Assembly: GCF_900163625.1 (NCBI RefSeq)
Contig: NZ_FUIE01000037.1
Coordinates: forward strand, 1 to 52,800
Source of the DNA: Brevundimonas diminuta 3F5N
GTDB lineage: Bacteria > Pseudomonadota > Alphaproteobacteria > Caulobacterales > Caulobacteraceae
Length of the DNA: 52,800 nt
Direction of reading: 5' to 3'
Each line of letters starts with the position of its first letter. The first letter of the stretch is position 1. Below are positions 1 to 6,937 of the stretch, piece after piece. The notes under the pieces were generated by a model. That model was given only the letters and a program-made list of their open reading frames with translations, was not told where the DNA came from and did not search any database. Position numbers and translations under genes: made by a program.

Positions 1-30
1 CACCCCTCATCCGTCTGCCTCCGGCAGCCA

Positions 31-53
31 CCTTCTCCCTCAAGGGGAGAAGG
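31..53. terminator. Intergenic hairpin after the J-domain gene
   Basis: A 9-bp perfect stem (CCTTCTCCC / GGGAGAAGG) with a 5-nt loop lies just past the stop of the minus-strand J-domain gene. There is no clear T-tract. The same stem recurs at 9279-9301, so this is either a weak terminator or part of a dispersed C/T-rich intergenic repeat. Confidence 0.5.
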
Positions 54-61
54 AAAGCGCC

Positions 62-493
62 CTACCCTTTCAGCAGCCGATCCCGCGCGGCGTTGACGCG
101 CGCGGCTAGGCCCTCGGTTCCGCCCTGGTCCGGGTGGGCGCGCGCCATCAGCCTGCGCCATGCCGCGTGGATCGTCTGGGCGTCCGCATCGGCCGCGACG
201 CCCAGAATAGCGCGCGCTTCGGCCTTGCTCATGGGCTCGGCGGCTTGAACCGCCCTGCCCGCCACAGGCCGGATGCGCGACTGCACGGCCAACCAGACGC
301 CTGCCGACGCCATCCCGCCCGCGATCAGCCAGGCTCCGCGCGCAGCCGCGAACACCGCTCCGGCCAGCAAGGCGGCGCTTAATATGGTCGCAGAGATGCG
401 CCAGTGGCCGCGCCGGGCGCGTTCGGTCTGGCGACCCAGACGCACCATGGCCCACAGGGCCACGGCGGCCAGCCCCAGCCAGATCAGGCCCAT
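62..493 (-). CDS. Membrane-anchored J-domain (DnaJ-like) protein
   Basis: A 143-residue protein with hydrophobic N-terminal segments at about residues 2-17 and 35-68, followed by a C-terminal J domain from about residue 88. The diagnostic His-Pro-Asp tripeptide is present in AHPDQGG near residue 121, so it should stimulate the ATPase of an Hsp70 partner at the membrane. No Gly/Phe-rich or zinc-finger region is present, so it is a type III J protein and not DnaJ itself. It starts 7 nt after mipZ stops, so the two are probably cotranscribed. The client or partner cannot be read from the sequence. Confidence 0.85.
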   Translation of the reverse strand: MGLIWLGLAAVALWAMVRLGRQTERARRGHWRISATILSAALLAGAVFAAARGAWLIAGGMASAGVWLAVQSRIRPVAGRAVQAAEPMSKAEARAILGVAADADAQTIHAAWRRLMARAHPDQGGTEGLAARVNAARDRLLKG

Positions 494-500
494 GAAGCGA

Positions 501-1334
501 TCAGGCCGCCGCGTCCATGGCGGCGATGGCGTCGTCCAGGCCCAGGGCCTGCATCAGATTGCGCATCTCCTGGCGCGCGGCGACGTGGGCCAGAGAGACC
601 GACACCGGGCGGATGTCGTTCGACAGGTCCGCCACGGTCAGGCCGAAAGGGAAGAGCTCGCGATAGATGACCCGGTCGCGCAGACCCGGCCCGACGCGGA
701 AACCGACCCGCTTGGCCAGCTTGTTCATGCGCGAGGCCAGACGACGACGGTTGCGCGCCTCGGCCACGGCCAGGCGGTTGGTGACGACGATCCAGTCGAT
801 GGTCACCTGACGGCCCTCGGTGATGGCGCGGTGCTTGCGCGCCTCCCAGACGCTTTCGGAATAGATGGAGGGTCGGATCAGATCCAGCGTCACCGGATCC
901 ACCTCGCCCAGCAGGTCGAAGTCGACGAAGCTGTCGTTCATCGGCGTGACGATCTGGTCAGCGCGGCCATGCGCGGCGCGTGACAGAGCCGTGTCGCCGC
1001 CCGGCGTGTCGATCAGGATGACGTCGGCCACGGCCTTGGCCTCGGCGAAGGCGGCCTCGAAGCGGGCCATCTGGTCGGCTTCATCAGCCTTGTGCAGAGC
1101 CTTGCCGTCGCCCATGTCCGGCACGATCGGCTGCGGCAGTTCATGGCCGTTGGCCTTGGTCCAGGCGAGGCGGTTGGCGAAGAACCGCTCTAGCGAGCGC
1201 TGACGCAGGTCCAGGTCGATGACCGCAACCTTGCGCCCGGCGTGCAGAAGGCCGGTGACGATGTGAATGGCCAGGGTGGACTTGCCCGCCCCGCCCTTTT
1301 CATTGCCGATGACGATGACCTGAGGCTGCGCCAT
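501..1334 (-). CDS. mipZ: Division-plane positioning ATPase MipZ
   Basis: A 277-residue ParA/MinD-superfamily ATPase. In Caulobacter, MipZ binds ParB at the origins and forms a bipolar gradient that inhibits FtsZ polymerisation, placing the ring at midcell. The deviant Walker A motif KGGAGKS is at residues 13-19, followed by the IDLDLRQRS strand near 40 and LIDTPGGD near 110. The ATG at 1334 is chosen over a GTG 12 nt upstream because GTGGGA sits at ribosome-binding distance before it and family members start at the equivalent place. It is first in a unit with the J-domain gene. Possible cell-cycle sites upstream are reported separately. Confidence 0.93.
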   Translation of the reverse strand: MAQPQVIVIGNEKGGAGKSTLAIHIVTGLLHAGRKVAVIDLDLRQRSLERFFANRLAWTKANGHELPQPIVPDMGDGKALHKADEADQMARFEAAFAEAKAVADVILIDTPGGDTALSRAAHGRADQIVTPMNDSFVDFDLLGEVDPVTLDLIRPSIYSESVWEARKHRAITEGRQVTIDWIVVTNRLAVAEARNRRRLASRMNKLAKRVGFRVGPGLRDRVIYRELFPFGLTVADLSNDIRPVSVSLAHVAARQEMRNLMQALGLDDAIAAMDAAA

Positions 1335-1362
1335 GTGAAATCCCACTGTGATCAGCAGGCGC

Positions 1363-1437
1363 GACTCATCTTCGTCCGCCGCCCGCCCATGGGCCGCAAG
1401 ATCAGCCTCCGAGGGGCAATCGTCAACGAAACCTTAA
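1363..1437 (-). promoter_or_regulatory. Putative mipZ promoter region: GANTC site and CtrA-like box
   Basis: In the 120 bp before mipZ there is one CcrM methylation site (GACTC, 1363-1367) and, at 1422-1437, TTAA-N7-TTGAC on the minus strand. That is one mismatch from the CtrA consensus TTAA-N7-TTAAC. CcrM/GcrA control of mipZ is known in Caulobacter. Function here is inferred. Confidence 0.35.
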
Positions 1438-1454
1438 GCTGAGCCTGTGGACGA

Positions 1455-2078
1455 TCAGACCGAGGCCGCGCCGGATCGTGCGCACCACGGGTCCGAAGCC
1501 GCCAGGTCGCGGCACAGGGCCTGAGCCTGTCCGGCGGTGGCGGCGACCTTCAGCCGGAACAAACGACGCCCGCCGATCTCGACTGCCTCATAGACGGGCT
1601 GAAGTTCCGACAGCACCGTCCCGCCCGGCCCTCGGCTCAACCGCATCCAGGCCGCGCGGGCGCCGTCCTCGCTGGAATAGGCGCCCAGTTGCACATGGCG
1701 GGCAGCGACTATCATGGGCTTGGGCGCCGTCACGGCCGGCGGCGGAGCCTCGGGATCGGGATAGGCTGTCGGCGTAGGCCCAGGCGTAGGTCCAGGCGCA
1801 GAGGCCAGGCGGACCTTGGCGGTCAGGCCTTCGCGCGCGTCCCACAGTTCATGCGGGGTCATCAGCTCGACCTTCAGCGGAGCGGCGCGCTCACGCGGAC
1901 GATCCGACGCAGCGACCGAATGCGCGTTCCCCGCCTCCTCGCCGGACAAGGGAATGGCGGCGATCCGTTCGGCGGCGCTCTCGAACCGATTGGGGTCGCT
2001 TTCCACCACGCCGCAACCGATCAGCAGCCCAGCAAGGACGCAGATCGGCGCAAGACGCAGGAGGACGGAGGCGTTCAT
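1455..2078 (-). CDS. SPOR-domain lipoprotein
   Basis: A 207-residue protein starting MNASVLLRL, with a lipoprotein signal and lipobox LIGC (Cys near residue 22), a low-complexity Pro-rich linker with a PTPGPTPTA stretch, and a C-terminal SPOR domain from about residue 125 (HVQLGAYSSEDGARAAWMRL to the end). SPOR domains bind denuded glycan strands of septal peptidoglycan, so an outer-membrane-anchored, envelope or division-associated role is expected. Two Cys near the C-terminus (CRDLAASDPWC) could form a disulfide. The ATG at 2078 is chosen because the open frame upstream runs into the chorismate mutase gene and has no signal peptide. It is downstream of that gene across a hairpin, and near mipZ. 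Confidence 0.82.
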   Translation of the reverse strand: MNASVLLRLAPICVLAGLLIGCGVVESDPNRFESAAERIAAIPLSGEEAGNAHSVAASDRPRERAAPLKVELMTPHELWDAREGLTAKVRLASAPGPTPGPTPTAYPDPEAPPPAVTAPKPMIVAARHVQLGAYSSEDGARAAWMRLSRGPGGTVLSELQPVYEAVEIGGRRLFRLKVAATAGQAQALCRDLAASDPWCARSGAASV

Positions 2079-2114
2079 ACCGCCACATTGGACGACGGAT
2101 TTTGAGACAGGGTT

Positions 2115-2150
2115 GAGGAACAGGCTTAACGTCGATTTACCCTGTTCCTC
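2115..2150 (-). terminator. Hairpin between the chorismate mutase and SPOR genes
   Basis: A perfect 10-bp inverted repeat (GAGGAACAGG / CCTGTTCCTC) with a 16-nt loop begins 12 nt after the chorismate mutase stop on the minus strand. No T-tract follows, so termination is possible but not certain. The loop contains TTAACGTCGATTTAC, which resembles a degenerate CtrA box. Confidence 0.5.
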
Positions 2151-2161
2151 AGCCGGGCCTG

Positions 2162-2923
2162 TCAGCCGATGGCGCCGACGCCGCCCTCGACATCGCCCGG
2201 CGCCACATCGGCGTCGGTCAGGGCCAGGGTCCAGCCGTGGTGGGTGTTCAGGCCCCAGCGACGCGCGCCCGAGCCGTCGCCCGCGTCGCCGCCCGCCGTC
2301 ACCACGACGCGGCGGCCCTTCGGCAGGGCCGGCGGATCGATCTTGCCCACGGCCAGAGACGTCGGCGTCTCGCCGCCGTAGCCGTCGAAGACGCTGAGCA
2401 TCGACCATTCGCGGCGCAGGCCGATCCACCAGGGATCGTCGCCGCTGATCGACAGGACGGCCACGCCCTTGCCCTCGGCCGCATGGGCCAAAGCCGCCTG
2501 CGGGTCGAGGACCAGCTTGATGTCGGCGGCGGCGCCGAAGCGCAGGCGGGCGCCGTCCACGGCCTTGGCCGGGTCGATGGGGGCCCAGACCTGGACCTGC
2601 AGACGGCCCTGACGCGCCAGACCCCAGCCGACGATCTCGCGCCACAGATGCTCGACCGCCTCGCGGTTCTCGGGTTCGCACTGTTTCAGCAGGCGAGCCT
2701 GAACGGCCTGCTCGCGGTCAGGACGCAGCTTGGTGTGGGGGCCGGTCGGGGCATCCTTGGCCTTGCCCACCTGGGCGGCGACGGACAGGCGGCGCTCGAA
2801 CAGTTCGAGGATCTGATCGTCCAGGCTGTCGATTTCGGCGCGCAGGGCGGCCAGCGCCTTCTGTTCGGCGCTCAGTTCAATGGTTTCGGCGGGCCAGACT
2901 TGCTGGATGGCGGATTGCGACAT
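2162..2923 (-). CDS. AroQ-type chorismate mutase with an extra C-terminal domain
   Basis: A 253-residue protein. Residues about 22-105 match the all-helical AroQ chorismate mutase fold: R28, the LDDQILELFERR helix (D35, R44/R45) and K54 occupy the usual active-site positions, and DREQAV follows. This enzyme turns chorismate into prephenate, the common precursor of Phe and Tyr. Residues about 108-253 form a second domain that I do not recognise (ending near WGLNTHHGWTLALTD); it is not prephenate dehydratase or dehydrogenase. Stand-alone AroQ enzymes are about 90 residues, so the extension is unusual. It sits downstream of DAHP synthase and prephenate dehydratase and directly behind a Phe/Tyr-rich leader peptide, which suggests control by aromatic amino acid supply. 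There is no strong ribosome-binding site before the ATG. Confidence 0.82.
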   Translation of the reverse strand: MSQSAIQQVWPAETIELSAEQKALAALRAEIDSLDDQILELFERRLSVAAQVGKAKDAPTGPHTKLRPDREQAVQARLLKQCEPENREAVEHLWREIVGWGLARQGRLQVQVWAPIDPAKAVDGARLRFGAAADIKLVLDPQAALAHAAEGKGVAVLSISGDDPWWIGLRREWSMLSVFDGYGGETPTSLAVGKIDPPALPKGRRVVVTAGGDAGDGSGARRWGLNTHHGWTLALTDADVAPGDVEGGVGAIG

Positions 2924-2959
2924 GGGAGATGGCTTTCGGCATGGGGATTTCGATAGGGA

Positions 2960-3022
2960 GGTCGCGTCCGCCGATAAAGACTCAGGCAGGGACGCGCAGA
3001 ATGGCCGCTTGGGAAGAAGCGG
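2960..3022 (-). promoter_or_regulatory. Candidate attenuator hairpins between leader peptide and chorismate mutase
   Basis: In the 140 nt between the leader stop and the chorismate mutase ATG two hairpins can form: CCGCTT/AAGCGG (3005-3022, loop 6) and CGCGTCC/GGACGCG (2963-2996, loop 20). Neither is followed by a T-tract, so control may act on translation or through Rho and not by a classical intrinsic terminator. The role is inferred from position. Confidence 0.45.
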
Positions 3023-3063
3023 TCGCCAGTGAGACGGTCAGGGTTGGTTAGAAGCCCGACGCC

Positions 3064-3165
3064 TCAGCCGGCGTATCGAAAGCCGTAATAGCCGTAGCCA
3101 AAATAGAAGCCGGCCACCGCGCGCGTGGTGGTTTCAACGGTCATTTGTGCGCGCAGCGAGGACAT
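3064..3165 (-). CDS. Phe/Tyr-rich leader peptide
   Basis: A 33-codon reading frame (ATG 3165, TGA 3064-3066) whose second half reads GFYFGYGYYGFRYAG before the stop: 3 Phe and 5 Tyr in 12 residues. Crowding of the regulated amino acids just before the stop is the hallmark of ribosome-mediated attenuation leaders such as pheL and trpL. The gene downstream is chorismate mutase, the committed step to both Phe and Tyr, so the codon content fits the target. GGA is 5 nt before the first ATG; a second in-frame ATG lies at codon 8. It lies between the prephenate dehydratase and chorismate mutase genes. The alternative is a chance frame, but the composition makes that unlikely. Confidence 0.65.
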   Translation of the reverse strand: MSSLRAQMTVETTTRAVAGFYFGYGYYGFRYAG

Positions 3166-3172
3166 GAATCCG

Positions 3173-3210
3173 GTCCGGTTTCTGGATCAAGGTCGATCCG
3201 ACCGGACCTT
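3173..3210. repeat. Inverted repeat just before the leader peptide
   Basis: GGTCCGGT and ACCGGACC form an 8-bp stem separated by about 21 nt, between the prephenate dehydratase stop and the leader ATG. It could be a processing or terminator structure, or could cover the leader ribosome-binding region. There is no T-tract. Confidence 0.45.
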
Positions 3211-3233
3211 AAAGCCGCAAACTTTATGCGCGG

Positions 3234-3800
3234 TCAACCCTGAGGGGCCGTGAACAGGACAAAACGCGTCCGGTTGTCGCTGAAATCCTGCAAATCGTTG
3301 CGCAGAACCACCAATCCATAGACCTCGGCGGCGCGAGCGGGCGCTACGGCGGCGCGGGTCACGTCGTCCGCCTCGGCCACGGCGGCGGCTGCGCCCCCGG
3401 TGTCAAACGCCTCGACCGCCGCGATCTTCATCTCATTCAACGCCTTGGAGCATTGCTGCAGGGCGACAGGATGGCTTTCAGCCGTCTTCACATCCGACAA
3501 GCGCGCCTCAGGCGCGCCCAGCAGCGCCAGGCGGATCGGCCGCCAGGCCTCGCTGACCGCGACCAGCCTGGCCTGCCGCACCAGGGTGGCGGCGGGTTCG
3601 ACTACGCCCACGGTTGAGTTCTCGACGGGGATCAGGGCGCAATGGCAGTCGCCGCTCAGGACGGCGTCGATCGCGCCCCGAAAGGTCTCAAAGCCGACCG
3701 CCTCGTCCCACGGGCGCAGGTCGAGGCAAGCCTCATGGCTGAAGGCGCCCGGCGCGCCCTGATAGGCGACGCGGCCGGGCGTTTCGTCTTCTGCCGTCAT
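3234..3800 (-). CDS. pheA: Prephenate dehydratase, catalytic domain only (no ACT domain)
   Basis: A 188-residue protein that converts prephenate to phenylpyruvate for Phe synthesis. Family landmarks in order: [14 protein letters not shown] near residue 12, [26 protein letters not shown] near 42-65, [13 protein letters not shown] near 110, and the catalytic NRTRF close to the C-terminus. Typical PheA dehydratases are about 280 residues because a Phe-binding ACT domain follows. Here the stop comes a few residues after the TRF motif, so the allosteric domain is absent. The ATG overlaps the DAHP synthase stop (ATGA), indicating translational coupling. Loss of feedback control would fit with the leader-peptide control seen downstream, but that link is inference. 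Confidence 0.88.
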   Translation of the reverse strand: MTAEDETPGRVAYQGAPGAFSHEACLDLRPWDEAVGFETFRGAIDAVLSGDCHCALIPVENSTVGVVEPAATLVRQARLVAVSEAWRPIRLALLGAPEARLSDVKTAESHPVALQQCSKALNEMKIAAVEAFDTGGAAAAVAEADDVTRAAVAPARAAEVYGLVVLRNDLQDFSDNRTRFVLFTAPQG

Positions 3801-5167
3801 GCGGCCTCGGACCGGGCCTGTCGCCCGGCCTTGAGGCGCTCGGCGACCAGGAAGGCCATCTCCAGCGCCTGATCCGCGTTCAGACGCGGATCGCAGTGGG
3901 TGTGATAACGGCTCGACAGATCGTCCTCGGTCACCGCCTGGGCGCCGCCGATGCATTCAGTAACGTTCTGGCCGGTCATTTCCAGGTGGACGCCGCCGGG
4001 GTGGACGCCCTCGGCCTCGGCCACATCGATGAAGCTGCGGACCTCGCCCATGACACGGTCGAACGGCCGGGTCTTGTAGCCGTTGCCGGCCTTCAGCGTA
4101 TTGCCGTGCATCGGGTCGATCGACCAGATGACGCGCTTGCCCGCCGCCTTCACCGCCCGCATCAGACCCGGCAGGCGGTCGCCCACCTTGTCGTGACCGA
4201 AACGGCCGATCAGCGTCAGGCGGCCCGGGATGTTGTTCGGGTTCAGGGCGTCGATCAGCGGCAGCAGGTCGTCGGCCGTCATGGTCGGCCCGCACTTGAC
4301 CCCGATGGGGTTGGAGATGCCGCGCATGAACTCGATGTGGGCGCCGTCCAACTGACGCGTGCGCTCGCCGATCCACAGCATGTGAGCCGAGGTGTCGAAC
4401 CATTCGCCGGTCGAGCCATCCAGGCGCGTCAGGGCGCTCTCGACGTTCAGCAGCAGGGCTTCGTGGCTGGTGAAGACCTCGACGCGCGACAGGTCGGGAT
4501 GGGTTTCAGGCGTGACGCCGACCGCCTCCATGAAGGCCAGGGCCTCGGTGATCTTGTCGGCCAGCTCGCGGTAGGCCGCGCCCGCGCCGTCGTCGGCGAA
4601 GCCCAGCGTCCAGCGGTGGATGTTGTACAGGTCGGCATAACCCCCGCCCGCGAAGGCGCGCAGCAGGTTCAGCGTCGAGGCCGACTGGTTATAGGCGCGG
4701 ATCAGGCGCTGCGGGTCAGGCATCCGCTCTTCCGGCGTGAAGCCCATGCCGTTGATGATGTCGCCGCGATAGGACGGCAGCTCGACCCCGCCGATCTCCT
4801 CGACCGGAGACGAGCGCGGCTTGGCGAACTGACCAGCGATGCGGCCGACCTTCACCACCGGCTTGCGGCCGGCGAAGGTCAGCACCACCGCCATCTGCAG
4901 GATCAGGCGGAAGGTGTCGCGGATGTTGTCGGTCGAGAACTCCTTGAAGCTCTCGGCGCAGTCGCCGCCCTGCAGCAGGAAGGCGTTCCCCGCCTCGACC
5001 TGGGCCAGATGGTCGGTAAGCTTGCGCGCCTCGCCCGCAAAGACGAGGGGCGGCATCGCGCGCAGCTCGTCTTCGACGCGCGCCAGTTCGGCGGCGTCCG
5101 GATAGTCCGTCGGCATATGCAGGACGGGCTTGTTTCTCCAGGATTCGGGGGTCCAGCGCTTACTCAT
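3797..5167 (-). CDS. aroG: Class II 3-deoxy-7-phosphoheptulonate (DAHP) synthase
   Basis: A 456-residue plant-like class II DAHP synthase, the first step of the shikimate pathway (phosphoenolpyruvate plus erythrose 4-phosphate). Signatures include [11 protein letters not shown] at the N-terminus, [11 protein letters not shown] near residue 65 (metal-binding Cys), [14 protein letters not shown] near 103, [11 protein letters not shown] near 345 and [16 protein letters not shown] near 385. Length is normal for the family. It heads a unit with prephenate dehydratase (4-nt ATGA overlap). A good -35/-10 pair places transcription start at or next to the ATG, so the mRNA is probably leaderless. The symbol for class II enzymes varies (aroG, aroH or aroF). 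Confidence 0.95.
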   Translation of the reverse strand: MSKRWTPESWRNKPVLHMPTDYPDAAELARVEDELRAMPPLVFAGEARKLTDHLAQVEAGNAFLLQGGDCAESFKEFSTDNIRDTFRLILQMAVVLTFAGRKPVVKVGRIAGQFAKPRSSPVEEIGGVELPSYRGDIINGMGFTPEERMPDPQRLIRAYNQSASTLNLLRAFAGGGYADLYNIHRWTLGFADDGAGAAYRELADKITEALAFMEAVGVTPETHPDLSRVEVFTSHEALLLNVESALTRLDGSTGEWFDTSAHMLWIGERTRQLDGAHIEFMRGISNPIGVKCGPTMTADDLLPLIDALNPNNIPGRLTLIGRFGHDKVGDRLPGLMRAVKAAGKRVIWSIDPMHGNTLKAGNGYKTRPFDRVMGEVRSFIDVAEAEGVHPGGVHLEMTGQNVTECIGGAQAVTEDDLSSRYHTHCDPRLNADQALEMAFLVAERLKAGRQARSEAA

Positions 5168-5173
5168 GCCGGC

Positions 5174-5202
5174 AAGATAGGCCTTTCCCCCGCCTTGAAC
5201 AA
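5174..5202 (-). promoter_or_regulatory. Sigma70-type promoter of the DAHP synthase gene, apparently leaderless
   Basis: On the minus strand TTGTTC (5197-5202), a 17-nt spacer and TATCTT (5174-5179) form a good sigma70-like promoter. Only 6 nt separate the -10 from the ATG at 5167, so the predicted +1 falls on the start codon. No ribosome-binding site is present, in keeping with a leaderless transcript. Confidence 0.55.
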
Positions 5203-5218
5203 TGAAGCTTGCGCGAAA

Positions 5219-6274
5219 TCAGCCGTTAAGCGGTTTCCATGCCTCATCGGCGGGCAGTGGCGCGAACAGGGCCTCGATCTGGGCGTTCGAAACCGAAGAA
5301 AGCTCGGCCGGCGACCACTGGGGCGCATTGTCCTTGTCGATGATGACGGCGCGCACGCCTTCCTGGAAATCGTGGGTCTGAACCACGCGCCCGCCCAGGG
5401 CGTATTCCATCGCCATGTTGTCGGCGAAGTCGGTCAGGGTCGCCCCGGTGCGGATCTGGCGCAGCGAGATCTTCAGCGACTGCGGCGACTTGGTCTTCAG
5501 GACGTCCAGCTGCTTCAGCGCCCACTCCGATCCGTCAGCCGCAAGGGCGGCGACGATCTCTTCCACAGTGTCGAAGGCGAAAAGGCGGTCGATGGCTTCG
5601 CGGTGCGGAGCCAGCGGCGACGGCCCGGCGTCGCCGGCGATGCGATCGGCGACCGCTTTCGGGTCGGCGGGCGCGGCCAGAAGTTCGGTCTTCAACGCCT
5701 CGACGCCCTCGCTCGGCGCAAAGTGGGTGTGAATGCCCAGCGCCACCGTATCCGCCGCCTTCAGACGCGCGCCGGTCAGCGCCAGCCACACGCCCGTCTG
5801 GCCCGGCAGGCGCGGCAGGAACCAGCCGCCGCCCACATCGGGGAACAAACCGATGCCCGTCTCGGGCATGGCGTAGGTGGTGCGCTCGGTGGCGATGCGG
5901 ACGTCGGCGGGCTCGCTGATGCCCACGCCGCCGCCCATGACGATGCCGTCCACCACCGCCGTGATCGGCTTGGGATAGACGAACATCAGATGGTTCAGCT
6001 GGTATTCGGTGCTGAAGAAGGCCTTGGCCTCCGAGGCGTCCCCTGCCCCGCTCTCGGCGATCATGCGGATGTCGCCCCCGGCGCAGAAGCCGCGCTCCCC
6101 TGCATGGTCGATCAGCACAGACTTCACCGCGTCGTCAGCGCGCCAGGTCAGCAGCGCCTCGATCATCGCCTCGCACATGGGTCGGTTCAGGGCGTGGATC
6201 GCCTTCGGCCTGTTCAGGGTGATGCGGCCGACACCATTTTCGATGCGGGTGATGACTTCGGATTCAGTGCTCAT
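5219..6274 (-). CDS. 3-hydroxyisobutyryl-CoA hydrolase / enoyl-CoA hydratase family protein
   Basis: A 351-residue crotonase-fold protein. GFCAGGDIRMI near residue 62 and MGGGVGISEPADVRIATE near 112 build the CoA oxyanion hole, and MPETGIGLFPDVGGGWFLPRL near 137 is characteristic of the 3-hydroxyisobutyryl-CoA hydrolase (HIBCH) group, as is the length (simple enoyl-CoA hydratases are about 260). HIBCH frees 3-hydroxyisobutyrate in valine degradation. An acyl-CoA dehydrogenase of the isobutyryl-CoA type lies 0.7 kb away on the same strand, supporting a valine pathway. A general enoyl-CoA hydratase role cannot be excluded. Confidence 0.85.
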   Translation of the reverse strand: MSTESEVITRIENGVGRITLNRPKAIHALNRPMCEAMIEALLTWRADDAVKSVLIDHAGERGFCAGGDIRMIAESGAGDASEAKAFFSTEYQLNHLMFVYPKPITAVVDGIVMGGGVGISEPADVRIATERTTYAMPETGIGLFPDVGGGWFLPRLPGQTGVWLALTGARLKAADTVALGIHTHFAPSEGVEALKTELLAAPADPKAVADRIAGDAGPSPLAPHREAIDRLFAFDTVEEIVAALAADGSEWALKQLDVLKTKSPQSLKISLRQIRTGATLTDFADNMAMEYALGGRVVQTHDFQEGVRAVIIDKDNAPQWSPAELSSVSNAQIEALFAPLPADEAWKPLNG

Positions 6275-6384
6275 GCCTTGGGTCTAGAGCCGGCGCCGTC
6301 GCGGGTAAAGCCGAAGAGCCGTCTTGCATTCGCGCTGCAGCAGCGTTGGTATGGCCCCGCCTGGTTCACGAAAGACAGCACTCC

Positions 6385-6816
6385 ATGCTCATCGCCGCGA
6401 TGACAGCCGCCCTGACCCTGACCGCCGCTCCCGCCGATGAAAGGGGCGCTCAGTGGGTGACGCACGACGTATCGGGCGAAGGCGCGGTCGCCAGCTTCCT
6501 GAACTGGAACTTCACCGGCGTCATCACCCGCGCGCACTGTGCGGGCGGCCAGGTCACATTCCAGTATTTCTATGACTTTCCGGGATCGCCCGCCCCCGGC
6601 CAGCGCGCCCTGACCCTGACGGTCGACGGCGCGGACTACCGACTGACGCCCTCGGTCGATGAGATGGACCGGCAGGTCTACACCCTGTCGCCCGAAGGCA
6701 AGGCCGCGCTGAAACAGGCGCGCAACGTCGATCTCGACGCCCCGAACGAGGCGGACGAGCCCTGGTATCTGGGCCAGTCCGCCGCGCTGGTGAACCTGGC
6801 GAGGCGCTGCGGCTGA
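6385..6816 (+). CDS. Small exported protein of unknown function
   Basis: A 143-residue protein from the ATG at 6385: MLIAAMTAALTLTAAPADE looks like a signal peptide with cleavage near residue 16-17, then a small hydrophilic domain. Two Cys (in RAHCAGG and at the C-terminal RRCG) could form a disulfide in the periplasm. I recognise no family. A longer form from 6346 would bury the signal sequence behind 13 charged residues, so the inner ATG is preferred although its ribosome-binding site is weak. It is on the opposite strand to its neighbours, divergent from the HIBCH gene and convergent with the acyl-CoA dehydrogenase gene. Confidence 0.65.
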   Translation: MLIAAMTAALTLTAAPADERGAQWVTHDVSGEGAVASFLNWNFTGVITRAHCAGGQVTFQYFYDFPGSPAPGQRALTLTVDGADYRLTPSVDEMDRQVYTLSPEGKAALKQARNVDLDAPNEADEPWYLGQSAALVNLARRCG

Positions 6817-6822
6817 GGCCTA

Positions 6823-6870
6823 GACCATTATCGATTCGGATTGGATCAATCCGAACTCGGATCAATGGTC
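6823..6870. repeat. Nested inverted repeat (upstream one of a pair)
   Basis: An outer stem GACCATT (6823-6829) / AATGGTC (6864-6870) encloses an inner 9-bp stem TTCGGATTG / CAATCCGAA (6835-6855) with a 3-nt loop. It lies in the gap between convergent genes, a few bases after the stop at 6816, so a bidirectional terminator or a dispersed palindromic element are both possible. Confidence 0.7.
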
Positions 6871-6882
6871 CAGCATCAATGC

Positions 6883-6937
6883 CTAGAGCGAATATCTGAG
6901 TTCACATGCGATCGCATGTGAACCGACTTCGCTCTAG
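6883..6937. repeat. Large nested palindrome overlapping a stop codon
   Basis: A 10-bp outer stem CTAGAGCGAA / TTCGCTCTAG (6883-6892, 6928-6937) surrounds a perfect 24-bp palindrome at 6900-6923 centred on CGATCG. The TAG stop of the acyl-CoA dehydrogenase gene (6934-6936) lies inside the right arm. The CTAGAGC...GCTCTAG ends look like dispersed alphaproteobacterial palindromic elements; terminator function is also likely. Confidence 0.7.

Noticed and set aside
3896..6403. A long open frame on the plus strand opposite DAHP synthase and the HIBCH gene
   Set aside because: It is antisense to two well-conserved genes, has His/Arg/Gly-rich composition and no recognisable domain. Long antisense frames are a by-product of GC-rich third codon positions.
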